IMG/VR virus record: IMGVR_UViG_3300032213_000046
Span: 1-20,310 of that record
Length of the DNA stretch: 20,310 nucleotides
Strand: one strand, 5' to 3'
Origin: a virus
The translations under genes and the position numbers were made by a program. This document shows positions 1 to 6,172 of this stretch, in pieces. The notes below the pieces were generated by a model, which made no database searches, was not told the origin of the DNA, and saw only the letters and a program-made list of their open reading frames with translations. Within the stretch, counting starts at the first letter, position 1. Each line of letters starts with the position of its first letter.

Positions 1-1
1 A

Positions 2-307
2 ATGCAGCCGGACACCGACGACTACTTCGGCTTCATCGAAGATACGCTGAAGATCAATCGTCGCCCGCCCGCCACCAAGCAGGAGGCCGAGGCTGATGAC
101 GACGCCTCGTCGTCTGCCGCCAAAGTGGTCCAGCGTCGCTCGGCTCCGCCGGCTGCTCCCGTCACTCGGGCGGGCAACGCTAGCGGCCAGCGCCCGGGAA
201 CGGTGCGTCTGACCCGCGCAGAGGCGGAAACGGCCCGCGATCTTGGCATGACTGAAGAAGAGTACGCCCTCAACAAGACGCTGCTTCAGAAGGAAGGGCG
301 TCTCTAA
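2..307 (+). CDS. Small conserved phage protein upstream of capsid genes, possibly 5'-truncated
   Basis: The reading frame is open to the left window edge, so the ATG at position 2 may be an internal methionine of a longer gene. The visible 101 residues are hydrophilic: an acidic N-terminus, an Ala/Ser/Pro-rich low-complexity middle (about residues 28-65), and a conserved-looking helical C-terminus (about 70-101) ending in a motif of the type MTEEEYALNKxxLxKEGRL. I recall this kind of C-terminus from small proteins beside phage portal or capsid genes, but I cannot assign a function. A scaffold or assembly role is inferred only from its position ahead of the decoration and capsid genes. It ends 15 nt before the next start, which has its own Shine-Dalgarno, so the two are probably co-transcribed. 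Confidence 0.7.
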   Translation: MQPDTDDYFGFIEDTLKINRRPPATKQEAEADDDASSSAAKVVQRRSAPPAAPVTRAGNASGQRPGTVRLTRAEAETARDLGMTEEEYALNKTLLQKEGRL

Positions 308-322
308 TTCTTGGAGACTACA

Positions 323-883
323 ATGGCTCGCGTTAGCAAGTTTCAGGAAGCGGCGGCCACCGTTGAAGCCGCCCCGGAGCGCCCGCCACTGCGCACCAAC
401 CCCAAGGAGGAGGATCCGCGTGAGCGCGCCAGAAAGCGTGCGGAAGAGATCCGCGAGCACCTTGGCGGCCTCGATGAGGGCACGGATGAGTTCTACATCC
501 CGCCCAGCATCGTCCCGGATGGGTGGACGTATGAGTGGAAGCGCCACACGATCTTCAATCAGGAGGATCCGGCTTACACCGTCCAGTTGGCGCGTGAGGG
601 CTGGGATCCTGTCCCGGTTGATCGCTGCGCTCGCCACCGGTCGATGATGCCCGAGAACTGGACGAAGGGGACCATTGAGCGCAAGGGCATGGTGCTGATG
701 GAGCGCCCCGCCGAGATCTCGGCAGAGGTGCGCCGCATGGATCTGCTGCGCGCCCGCCAGCAGGTTCGGGTGAAGGAGCAGCAGCTCGCCGCGACCCCGG
801 ACGGTACACTGACCCGCGATGACTCGCGAGTTTCGCCGAGGATCAGTAAGTCCTTCGAGGCGATACCAATCCCTAAAGATTGA
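323..883 (+). CDS. Conserved phage hypothetical protein, capsid-module neighbour
   Basis: This is a 186-residue soluble protein. I chose the ATG at 323 because GGAG (313-316) lies 6 nt upstream; a TTG at 311 in the same frame would overlap that site. The N-terminal third is charged (many Arg/Glu). The middle holds the recognisable part: a YIPPSIVPDGWTYEWKRHT segment, then aromatic and Pro-rich stretches (EGWDPVPVDRH; MMPENW; IERKGMVLMERP), followed by a helical RRMDLLRARQQVRVKEQQL region. I recall similar proteins just upstream of capsid genes in proteobacterial podovirus-like phages, always without a known function. No catalytic motif or membrane segment is visible. The gene is followed by a strong terminator, so it closes the upstream transcription unit. 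Confidence 0.8.
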   Translation: MARVSKFQEAAATVEAAPERPPLRTNPKEEDPRERARKRAEEIREHLGGLDEGTDEFYIPPSIVPDGWTYEWKRHTIFNQEDPAYTVQLAREGWDPVPVDRCARHRSMMPENWTKGTIERKGMVLMERPAEISAEVRRMDLLRARQQVRVKEQQLAATPDGTLTRDDSRVSPRISKSFEAIPIPKD

Positions 884-898
884 TTGGTGACAGCAAAT

Positions 899-928
899 AG
901 AGCCGCCTCCGGGCGGCTCTTTACTTTT
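899..928 (+). terminator. Rho-independent terminator
   Basis: A perfect 9-bp stem (AGAGCCGCC at 899-907 with GGCGGCTCT at 912-920) closes a TCCG tetraloop and is followed by TTACTTTT. It lies 15 nt after the stop codon at 883, and separates the upstream unit from the decoration/capsid unit. Confidence 0.9.
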
Positions 929-947
929 CAGCAACGAACAGTATTAT
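920..947 (+). promoter_or_regulatory. Candidate sigma70-like promoter for the capsid unit
   Basis: TTTACT (920-925) and TATTAT (942-947) are separated by 16 nt and resemble -35 and -10 boxes. The position, directly after the terminator, is where a new unit would need a start. The -35 box matches the consensus at only four of six bases and overlaps the terminator T-tract, so this is a weak call. Confidence 0.25.
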
Positions 948-1068
948 GATCGGCTTATGGGTGCTCTGCGTCCATTTCTCCCCCCGGCGCGGGAGAATAG
1001 CTTGTCCTTGCTTCCTTAGCCTCCCCGGTGTGAGGTGACGGAGCTTCCTGTAAGAAGGAGGAACCGTC
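948..1068 (+). promoter_or_regulatory. Structured non-coding leader ahead of the decoration protein gene
   Basis: About 120 nt hold no gene. TTCTCCC (976-982) pairs perfectly with GGGAGAA (991-997) around an 8-nt loop. No T-tract follows, so it is not a terminator. The segment from 1000 to 1050 is pyrimidine-rich and includes CCTCCCC (1020-1026), which could pair with the Shine-Dalgarno AAGGAGG (1055-1061) used by the GTG start at 1069. The leader could therefore modulate translation; that is inference from base pairing only. Confidence 0.35.
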
Positions 1069-1701
1069 GTGCCGAATACAAACGCACCCTTCGGTTTCAT
1101 TCCGTACCGTGGTAATGGCGCTGCGCCGACCTACGAGCTTGCGACCCGCTACATCAAGTCCGACAACACGACGAAGGTGTTTCAGGGCGATCCCGTAATC
1201 CCCCTGACGACTGGGTACATCACCCAGATGTCTGCCGGCGGCACCGTCCGCTGCGAAGGCATTTTCTCGGGCTGTAAGTACCTTTCCACCTCCATGAAGC
1301 GCACCGTCTGGTCAAACTATTGGCCCGGCTCTGACGCCTCTTCGGACGTTGAGGCGTACCTGTACAGCAACCCCCAGATGCAGTTTGAGGTTCAGTCCTC
1401 TGACAGCGCTGGCACTGCTGCCGTGGCGTTCGCCAACATTGGCGAGTACGTCAACATCGGGTACGGCATTGGCCTCTCGGGTACGCCGAATGGCAACACC
1501 GCGAACGGCCTGTCCACGGCTTCCGTGAACGTTGCCACGCTCGCCACCACGGTCACGCACCCGTTCATCGTTGTCGGCCTCATCGATTCGCCTCCGGGCG
1601 CGGAGGGTACTGACGCGGCGTCCGAGTTCAACCGCGTGATCGTCGCCTTCAACAACGCGTCCAGCCGCACCAACGGTGCCGGCCCGACTGGCCTCGCGTA
1701 A
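1069..1701 (+). CDS. Predicted head decoration / capsid-associated structural protein
   Basis: This is a 210-residue protein starting at GTG 1069 with AAGGAGG (1055-1061) 7 nt upstream; no other start near this ribosome site is in frame. The N-terminus, NAPFGFIPYRGNG, matches the (D/N)APFGFRPVR-type opening I recall from a broad family of phage structural proteins encoded immediately before the major capsid gene. The remainder is beta-rich with many Gly/Thr/Ser and little charge, and includes a QFEVQSSDSAGTAA segment typical of that family. There is no signal peptide or membrane segment. It lies 13 nt upstream of the capsid gene, which supports a capsid-stabilising or decorating role on the outer shell. 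That role is inferred from family and order, not from an active-site motif. Confidence 0.75.
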   Translation: MPNTNAPFGFIPYRGNGAAPTYELATRYIKSDNTTKVFQGDPVIPLTTGYITQMSAGGTVRCEGIFSGCKYLSTSMKRTVWSNYWPGSDASSDVEAYLYSNPQMQFEVQSSDSAGTAAVAFANIGEYVNIGYGIGLSGTPNGNTANGLSTASVNVATLATTVTHPFIVVGLIDSPPGAEGTDAASEFNRVIVAFNNASSRTNGAGPTGLA

Positions 1702-1714
1702 GGAGTAAGGACCA

Positions 1715-2620
1715 ATGGCTGTTAATCTTTCAGCAATCAGGGACTTGCTCCTCCCCGGCCTCCGGGGCATTGAGGGCAAGTACGAGCAGATCCCGTCGCA
1801 GTACGACAAGATCTTCACGAAGCACAACTCGAAGATGGCTCTGGAGCGCACCGCTGAGATGCGCTTCCTCGGCTATGCTCAGTTGAAGACGGAAGGCGGT
1901 CAGACGGCGTTCGATAACAGCGCCGGCGAACGTTACGTCTACAATCAGGAGCACGTCGAAATCGGGTTGGGTTACGCGATCACCCGCAAGGCCATCGACG
2001 ACAACCTCTACAAGAGCCAGTTCGCCCCGTCGAACCTCGGCCTGATCGAGTCTTTCGCTCAGACCAAGGAAATCTACGGCGCGAACGTGCTGAACACTGC
2101 CACGACCTACAATGCGTCGGTCGGCGGTGACGGTGTCGCTCTTGTGTCGGCGTCGCATCCGATTGATGGCGGCACGATTTCCAACTACGTCACCAACGAT
2201 CTTAACGAAGCCACGCTGCTGAATGGCATGATCGCCATCCGCACGAACTTCAAGGATCAGGCTGGCCTGAAGCTCCTCGCGCGCGGTCGTCGCCTGATCG
2301 TCCCGCCGCAGCTTGAGCCGGTTGCAATCCGTCTGACGAAGACGGAGCTGCGTCCCGGCACTGCCGACAACGATGTGAACGCTATCATGATGACTTCGGG
2401 CGGCCTGCCCGAGGGCTACATGGTCAACGATTACCTCACGTCGGCTCGTGCGTGGTTCCTGCTGACCAACATCGACGGCCTCTCCTACATGGAGCGCGTC
2501 GGCTTCGAAACCGATATGCAGGTCGATTTCGTAACAGATAACCTTCTCGTGAAGGGTTACGAGCGTTACTCGTTCGGTTACTATAACTGGCGTTCGATCT
2601 TCGGATCGCTCCCGACCTGA
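1715..2620 (+). CDS. Major capsid protein, Mu gpT-like
   Basis: This 301-residue protein is of the usual size for Mu-like major head subunits (HK97-fold group). The ATG at 1715 follows a purine-rich AAGGAGTAAGGA site. Features that match the family as I know it: an N-terminal helical arm (LRGIEGKYEQIPSQYDKIF), an EHVEIGLGYAITRKAIDDNLY segment (about residues 79-99), SHPIDGGTISN in the middle, a LLARGRRLIVPPQLEP strand (about 187-202), DNDVNAIM with LPEGYMVNDYLT, and an ERYSFGYYNWRSIFGS C-terminus. There is no sign of a fused protease or scaffold domain. It forms the icosahedral shell. The gene is closed by a strong terminator, so decoration and capsid proteins form a two-gene unit suited to high expression. 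Confidence 0.9.
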   Translation: MAVNLSAIRDLLLPGLRGIEGKYEQIPSQYDKIFTKHNSKMALERTAEMRFLGYAQLKTEGGQTAFDNSAGERYVYNQEHVEIGLGYAITRKAIDDNLYKSQFAPSNLGLIESFAQTKEIYGANVLNTATTYNASVGGDGVALVSASHPIDGGTISNYVTNDLNEATLLNGMIAIRTNFKDQAGLKLLARGRRLIVPPQLEPVAIRLTKTELRPGTADNDVNAIMMTSGGLPEGYMVNDYLTSARAWFLLTNIDGLSYMERVGFETDMQVDFVTDNLLVKGYERYSFGYYNWRSIFGSLPT

Positions 2621-2627
2621 TGCTGCT

Positions 2628-2652
2628 GGCGGGGCTTCGGCCCCGCCTTTTT
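2628..2652 (+). terminator. Rho-independent terminator after the capsid gene
   Basis: GGCGGGGC (2628-2635) pairs perfectly with GCCCCGCC (2640-2647) around a stable TTCG tetraloop, followed by TTTTT (2648-2652). It sits 8 nt after the capsid stop codon. Confidence 0.95.
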
Positions 2653-2660
2653 CTAGGCGT

Positions 2661-2709
2661 TTAATCGCGTTGACCGGCCTAGCGGGCGCTGCACAGACAA
2701 CGCGATTTA
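2661..2709. repeat. Large inverted repeat in the leader of the 2729 gene
   Basis: AATCGCGTTG (2663-2672) and CAACGCGATT (2698-2707) are perfect inverted copies of 10 bp. One mismatch outside them is followed by another matching pair (2661/2709). The 25-nt spacer holds a small inner hairpin (AGCG/CGCT, 2681-2690). A TTGACC box (2670-2675) overlaps the left arm, and the right arm ends 10 nt before the Shine-Dalgarno. It could be an operator for a DNA-binding protein or an RNA stem controlling the next gene. No T-tract follows, so it is not a terminator. Confidence 0.6.
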
Positions 2710-2728
2710 TCTCGTGCAGGAGGTAAAG

Positions 2729-3193
2729 ATGGGAACTACTACTTTCACCGGGCCGATCAAGGCCGGTGACGTTCTCGACACGACTGGAACGACGGTCGGA
2801 TCGATTAAGAACGTCGGCTTCGTAAAGATGTCTCAGTCTTCGGCGCTTACTCAGGCGACGAACGGCTCGACGGCTGGCCTTTACACGACCGACATCGTTG
2901 TTCCGGCTGGATCTATGGTCACCGCTATTCGCGTTTACGTGAATGTCGTGTGGGATGGGGCCGCTACGACGTTTTCTGTCGGCACGTCAGCTACGGCGAC
3001 AGAGCTTGCGATCACGCAGGCCGGCGGCACGCTCGCAATCGTCAATGTTGTTCCGGGCGCTAGTGCTACGCGCGTGAATGCTTGGGCCGATGTTGGCGCC
3101 AGCGACGTGCGCATTTTCGTTCTTTCGGCCAACACGGGCGCTGGAACGGGATTCATCGAGGTCGAGTACGTTCAGGCTCGTAACATCGTCTAA
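2729..3193 (+). CDS. Beta-rich virion structural protein
   Basis: This is a 154-residue protein. I chose the ATG at 2729 because AGGAGG (2718-2723) lies 5 nt upstream; the in-frame GTG at 2714 would precede that site. The opening MGTTTFTGPIKAGDVLDTTG resembles small phage structural proteins that begin with a TTFxGPI stretch and often decorate the head. The body alternates short hydrophobic strands with Thr/Gly/Ala-rich turns (VVPAGSMVTAIRVYVNVVW; TFSVGTSATATEL), with no cysteines, signal peptide or catalytic motif. It opens the unit downstream of the inverted repeat and is followed after 12 nt by a small basic protein gene. A head-surface or head-fibre role is likely but unproven. Confidence 0.65.
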   Translation: MGTTTFTGPIKAGDVLDTTGTTVGSIKNVGFVKMSQSSALTQATNGSTAGLYTTDIVVPAGSMVTAIRVYVNVVWDGAATTFSVGTSATATELAITQAGGTLAIVNVVPGASATRVNAWADVGASDVRIFVLSANTGAGTGFIEVEYVQARNIV

Positions 3194-3205
3194 TAGGAGG
3201 CTTCC

Positions 3206-3442
3206 ATGGGTGCTTACAAAGGCAAGGCTTCCACGATCAAGGAAGCCGAAGAGAAGACCAACGGCTTCAAGAAGGGCGGCATGGCCGCCAAGAAGATGGC
3301 CGGCGGATACGCGAAGGGCGGCTCGTCCAAGAAGGTCATGTCCTCTGCTGAGAGCTGCGAGCGTCCTGCTCGTAAGAGCGGCGGCGGCGTGTTCTCCTCG
3401 GCTTCGTCCGGCACGCCTCGCGGCAAGGCTTCCCACTACTGA
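3206..3442 (+). CDS. Small Lys/Gly-rich basic protein
   Basis: This is a 78-residue, strongly basic protein with ATG at 3206 and AGGAGG 5 bp upstream (3196-3201 region). Residues 20-44 are repetitive in Lys, Gly, Ala and Met (FKKGGMAAKKMAGGYAKGGSSKK), and the C-terminal half is Ser/Gly-rich with one Cys. No fold is obvious. The charge suggests nucleic-acid binding, perhaps an internal head protein packaged with DNA, but this rests on composition only. It is the first of three consecutive small basic proteins between two structural genes. I recall such short GGxAKKxxGGYAKGG proteins in marine and proteobacterial phages without a known role. Confidence 0.65.
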   Translation: MGAYKGKASTIKEAEEKTNGFKKGGMAAKKMAGGYAKGGSSKKVMSSAESCERPARKSGGGVFSSASSGTPRGKASHY

Positions 3443-3473
3443 GCGTTTCCTCCCTTTCCGTTCAGTCGTGGGA

Positions 3474-3495
3474 GCGGGGGCCTTTGAGCCCCCGC
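3474..3495 (+). other. GC-rich stem-loop between small basic genes
   Basis: GCGGGGGC (3474-3481) pairs perfectly with GCCCCCGC (3488-3495) around CTTTGA. No T-tract follows (ACTTGTA), so it is at best a weak terminator. It ends 8 nt before the Shine-Dalgarno of the next gene and may tune mRNA stability or translation. Confidence 0.55.
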
Positions 3496-3513
3496 ACTTG
3501 TATGGAGGGTACG

Positions 3514-3759
3514 ATGGCGAAGTCACCGGCTTGGACCCGCAAGGAGGGCAAGAGCCCGAGCGGCGGCCTTAATGAGAAGGGCCGCGCGTCGCTCCGTGCC
3601 GCAGGCCAAGATATTAAGCGACCGCAGCCCGAAGGCGGTGCGCGCAAAAAGTCATTCTGTGCTAGAATGACCGGGTTAAAGAAGAAACTAACGGGCGCTG
3701 CGGCTGCGGCTGATCCAAATAGCAGAGTGAACAAAGCGTTACGAAAGTGGGACTGCTGA
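3514..3759 (+). CDS. Small basic conserved phage protein (SPAWxRKEGK...SFCARM type)
   Basis: This is an 81-residue protein. ATG at 3514 is preferred over in-frame upstream starts because GGAGGG (3504-3509) is 4 nt away and the conserved sequence begins there (MAKSPAWTRKEGKSPSGGLN). It then shows NEKGRASLRAAG, KKSFCARMTG (about residues 55-64) and ends VNKALRKWDC. I recognise this pattern from small proteins of cyanophages and other environmental phages that databases list as a domain of unknown function (I believe DUF6321, not verified). It is very basic and has two Cys. A nucleic-acid-binding or virion-internal role is possible. Its stop lies 1 nt before the next start, so the two are translationally coupled. 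Confidence 0.75.
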   Translation: MAKSPAWTRKEGKSPSGGLNEKGRASLRAAGQDIKRPQPEGGARKKSFCARMTGLKKKLTGAAAAADPNSRVNKALRKWDC

Positions 3760-3760
3760 T

Positions 3761-4159
3761 ATGGCCTCCAAGCCGCAAAACTCAGGGCTCTGGGGTCGCG
3801 CCAAGGCAGCGGCCCGCGCCAAGTTTGACGTGTATCCGAGCGCCTACGCCAACGCATGGGCGGCCAAGTGGTACAAGTCCAAGGGCGGTAAGTGGTCCGG
3901 CGATGACAATCGAGTCAACAAGGCGTCTGGCGGCGGCTTGGGCAAGTGGTTTGGCGAAGATTGGCGCGATGTGAAAACCGGAAAGGAATGTGGTAGGATT
4001 GAAGGTGAAAAGGGCAAGCGTCCTTATCCGGCCTGTCGTCCTGCCGCCGCTGCCGCCTCCATGTCCAAGGAGGACAAGGCGTCAATGGCACGGAAGAAAA
4101 CCAATTCGGCCCGGAAGACGTGGCCTGTCAGCCCCTCGGGCAAGCGTAAGGAAGACTGA
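3761..4159 (+). CDS. Basic protein with SAYAN / GLxxWFxEDWRDVKTGKxCGR domain of unknown function
   Basis: This is a 132-residue basic protein. The ATG at 3761 begins one base after the preceding stop and has no clear ribosome site, so coupling to the upstream gene is likely. It carries VYPSAYANAWAAKWYKSKGG (about residues 24-43), GGGLGKWFGEDWRDVKTGKECGR (about 57-79, with one Cys), YPACRP (a second Cys, about 88-93), then a Lys-rich tail. I recall this arrangement (SAYANxxAxxWYK, then CGRxxGExRxYPxCRP) from phage and giant-virus proteins grouped as DUF5872-like; the number is from memory. The paired Cys and basic tail hint at nucleic-acid or metal binding, which is not demonstrated. It stops 2 nt before the next gene. 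Confidence 0.75.
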   Translation: MASKPQNSGLWGRAKAAARAKFDVYPSAYANAWAAKWYKSKGGKWSGDDNRVNKASGGGLGKWFGEDWRDVKTGKECGRIEGEKGKRPYPACRPAAAAASMSKEDKASMARKKTNSARKTWPVSPSGKRKED

Positions 4160-4161
4160 AT

Positions 4162-4947
4162 ATGCCCACTACAGCTTGGTCAATCACGCAGAATGGTCGG
4201 AACGAGCCGTGGGAACTTCAGGTGTCTCGCGGTCAGATTACGTGGCATCAGTCCATCGTCGTCTTCGGCTACAATCCAGATGTTGATACAGCCGTTGAAA
4301 CCGTGTGGCCCCAAGGTGGTCTTCTCACCTTCCCTGCTGCGGCTCTCCAGCTTTCGGTCAGCTCCAGCAATGCTGCGGACACGTCTGCGGGAACGGGTGC
4401 TCGTACCGTTTACCTTGAAGGTTTGGACGCGAACCACAATGTGATCAGCGAGACTGTTACACTGAACGGTCAGACGGCGGTTACCACCGTTCGGTCTTAT
4501 CTCCACATCAACAATTGCTACGTGCGGACGGCGGGTTCGGGCAATACGGCTGCGGGGACGATCTATTTCGGCACGGGCACCGTTACGGCGGGCGTCCCCG
4601 CTACGATTTACGACGTTATTGCGTTCGACTACAACGCGCGCGTTACCGGGAGCTACACGGTTCCCGCCGGGTATACGGCCTACATTTCTCAGGGCCTGTT
4701 CTCGTCCGGTCAGGTTTCCGGGTCGAATGCTGTGACGGGTCGCCTCATGACGCGCGGGACCAACAACATCCGCCTCACTGCTGCGGTAGTTACCGTCAAC
4801 AACAGCGCGGCTGACTACGCCTTCGAGTACCCCCTCGCTGTGCCTGAAAAGACGACGATTGAGGCGCAGGCTGTCGGCGATGCTGCAAACAACGCCTGCT
4901 CTTCGATGTTCATCATCCTTCTCGTCAAAAACGACGCTTCCACGTAA
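4162..4947 (+). CDS. Virion structural protein, beta-rich (cyanophage/pelagiphage-like type)
   Basis: This is a 261-residue protein, almost entirely short beta strands and Thr/Ser/Gly turns. It includes the recognisable run GYNPDVDTAVETVWPQGG (about residues 36-53), SSSNAADTSAGTGARTVYLEGLD (about 67-89) and a TVTLNGQTAVTT strand. I recall the same order of motifs in virion proteins of marine cyanophages and pelagiphages, usually labelled structural protein. No signal peptide, coiled coil or catalytic residues are evident. The start follows the previous stop by 2 nt. Ten bases after its own stop an inserted endonuclease gene begins, so this gene and the tail gene at 5495 were probably adjacent originally. 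A head-fibre, decoration or tail accessory role is all that can be said. Confidence 0.75.
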   Translation: MPTTAWSITQNGRNEPWELQVSRGQITWHQSIVVFGYNPDVDTAVETVWPQGGLLTFPAAALQLSVSSSNAADTSAGTGARTVYLEGLDANHNVISETVTLNGQTAVTTVRSYLHINNCYVRTAGSGNTAAGTIYFGTGTVTAGVPATIYDVIAFDYNARVTGSYTVPAGYTAYISQGLFSSGQVSGSNAVTGRLMTRGTNNIRLTAAVVTVNNSAADYAFEYPLAVPEKTTIEAQAVGDAANNACSSMFIILLVKNDAST

Positions 4948-4956
4948 GGAGCTGTC

Positions 4957-4977
4957 ATGGCGACCAGCGGCACATAC
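4957..4977 (+). repeat. Duplicated gene start, partner of 5495-5515
   Basis: Both segments encode MATSGTY. They differ only at the third positions of codons 3, 4, 5 and 7: ACC/ACT, AGC/AGT, GGC/GGA and TAC/TAT. The copy at 4957 uses the GC-ending codons typical of this genome, and the copy at 5495 uses A/T-ending codons. This looks like the original tail gene start captured by the endonuclease gene, with a donor-derived copy restoring the tail gene. Confidence 0.7.
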
Positions 4978-5505
4978 TACGTATACGAGCATTGGCGGCT
5001 AGACCGCGATGAATGCTTTTACGTGGGTAAAGGTCGCGGTGGCCGCGCGTACAAAATGCGTGATCGCAATCGCTTTCACACGGCAATCGTTCAAAAGTTG
5101 CAACGCGAGGGGTATGCCGTCGAAGTTCGGATTGTCGCGTTCGGTCTTTCTGAGGATCAGGCGTTTGCGCTGGAAAAGGAAAGAATTGCTTTTTGGCGGG
5201 CGGCGAAGGCAGATCTTGCCAACATCACCAATGGCGGCGATGGTGTGTCTGGCTTAAAAATGTCTGAAGAGGCAAAGGCCAAGATGCGGGCTGCAAAGCT
5301 CGGTAAGAAGCAAACGCCAGAGCAAATTGAGAAAAGGGTTGCGCCGCTGAGGGGGAGAAAGCAGCCGGAGGAGGCAATTAGAAAGCTTTCGGCGACGCGC
5401 ATAGCTAGAAATATTCGTCCGTCTGAAGCTGCTCGTCTTAAAATGTCAGAGTCCGCAAAAAAGCGTCGTCAGCGCGAAAAAATGGAGCGTCAGAATGGCG
5501 ACTAG
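4957..5505 (+). CDS. GIY-YIG homing endonuclease with NUMOD3 repeats (copy 1)
   Basis: This is a 182-residue free-standing nuclease. The N-terminal GIY-YIG domain (about residues 7-97) has YVY (8-10) and [12 protein letters not shown] (21-32) with Arg27/Arg30 as candidate catalytic arginines, Glu73 in the metal-binding ALEKERI helix, and the NxTNGGDGxSG signature (89-99). The C-terminal half is Lys/Arg-rich with NUMOD3-like DNA-binding repeats starting near residues 102, 138 and 156. Such enzymes cut a gene lacking the insert and spread by repair. AAGGAG (4946-4951) precedes the ATG. The first seven residues, MATSGTY, are identical to those of the tail gene at 5495. The 3' end overlaps that gene by 11 nt and carries its ribosome site GGAG (5484-5487). 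Codon use becomes A-rich towards the 3' end. About half-identical by eye to the gene at 6666. Confidence 0.93.
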   Translation: MATSGTYYVYEHWRLDRDECFYVGKGRGGRAYKMRDRNRFHTAIVQKLQREGYAVEVRIVAFGLSEDQAFALEKERIAFWRAAKADLANITNGGDGVSGLKMSEEAKAKMRAAKLGKKQTPEQIEKRVAPLRGRKQPEEAIRKLSATRIARNIRPSEAARLKMSESAKKRRQREKMERQNGD

Positions 5506-6172
5506 TGGAACATATGTTTTTAACCCCTCTTTGGGTGAAATTTGCTTATATTCTTATCAGAATATTGGCGTTCGCCCAGCGTCTGTACTTCAGGAGCACA
5601 TGGAAGTTGCCAGAATGGCAACAAATATGATGCTTGCTAATTGGTCAAATCGCGGGGTCAACTTGTGGTGCGTGGATCTCATCACCACGCCGCTGGTTCA
5701 GGGCACGGCGACGTATTCGGTTGATGCGAACACGGTGATGATCCTCGACGCCTACATCGTGTCCGACAGCATTGACCGCATCATCCTGCCGATCAGCCGC
5801 ACCGAGTATGCGTCCTATCCCAACAAGGCGCAGCAGGGCTTCCCGACCACGTTCTGGTTCGACCGCCTGATCTCGCCGACCGTCACGCTGTGGCCCGTCC
5901 CCGACGGCTCTCAGACGAGCCTGAAGTACTACCGCGTGCGGCGCTTGCAGGACAGCAACCTTCAGGGCGGCGAGCAGGTCGAGGTGCCCTATCTGTGGCT
6001 TGAGGCGTTTGCCGACGGCCTGACGTATCGTCTGGCGCGTATCTGGTCTCCCCAGATGGCCCCGGCGCTGAAGGCGCAGGCGGACGAGAGCTACGAGATC
6101 GCGGCGGCTCAGGGCATTGAGCAGGCGCAGCAATACATCTCGCCCCAGCTTTCCGGTTACTGGAGGGCCTGA
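5495..6172 (+). CDS. Head-tail adaptor / tail accessory protein (P22 gp4-like type)
   Basis: This is a 225-residue protein. The opening NPSLGEICLYSYQNIGVRPAS followed by helices with MMLANWSNRGVNLWCV (about residues 47-62), then VQGTATYSVDANTVMILDAY, a QQGFPTTFWFDR segment and PTVTLWPVPDGSQTSLKYYRVR, follows the order I know from short-tail phage adaptor proteins related to P22 gp4. Those bind under the portal and link it to the tail. The C-terminus (about 160-225) is helical, with LKAQADESYEIAAA. ATG 5495 lies inside the upstream endonuclease gene and uses a GGAG there. Codons up to about nucleotide 5650 are AT-rich, then become GC-rich, as if the 5' end had a different origin. It overlaps the next gene by one base (TGATG). 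Confidence 0.75.
   Translation: MATSGTYVFNPSLGEICLYSYQNIGVRPASVLQEHMEVARMATNMMLANWSNRGVNLWCVDLITTPLVQGTATYSVDANTVMILDAYIVSDSIDRIILPISRTEYASYPNKAQQGFPTTFWFDRLISPTVTLWPVPDGSQTSLKYYRVRRLQDSNLQGGEQVEVPYLWLEAFADGLTYRLARIWSPQMAPALKAQADESYEIAAAQGIEQAQQYISPQLSGYWRA

Noticed and set aside
1312-1851. Minus-strand frame overlapping the decoration and capsid genes
   Set aside because: It spans the end of one structural gene and the start of the next, has Arg-rich shadow composition, and no start signal.
4180-4992. 270-codon minus-strand frame opposite the structural gene at 4162
   Set aside because: It is rich in Arg/Val/Asn without a recognisable domain, and is explained by GC-rich codon bias on the opposite strand. 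The + strand gene has conserved motifs and a tight junction.
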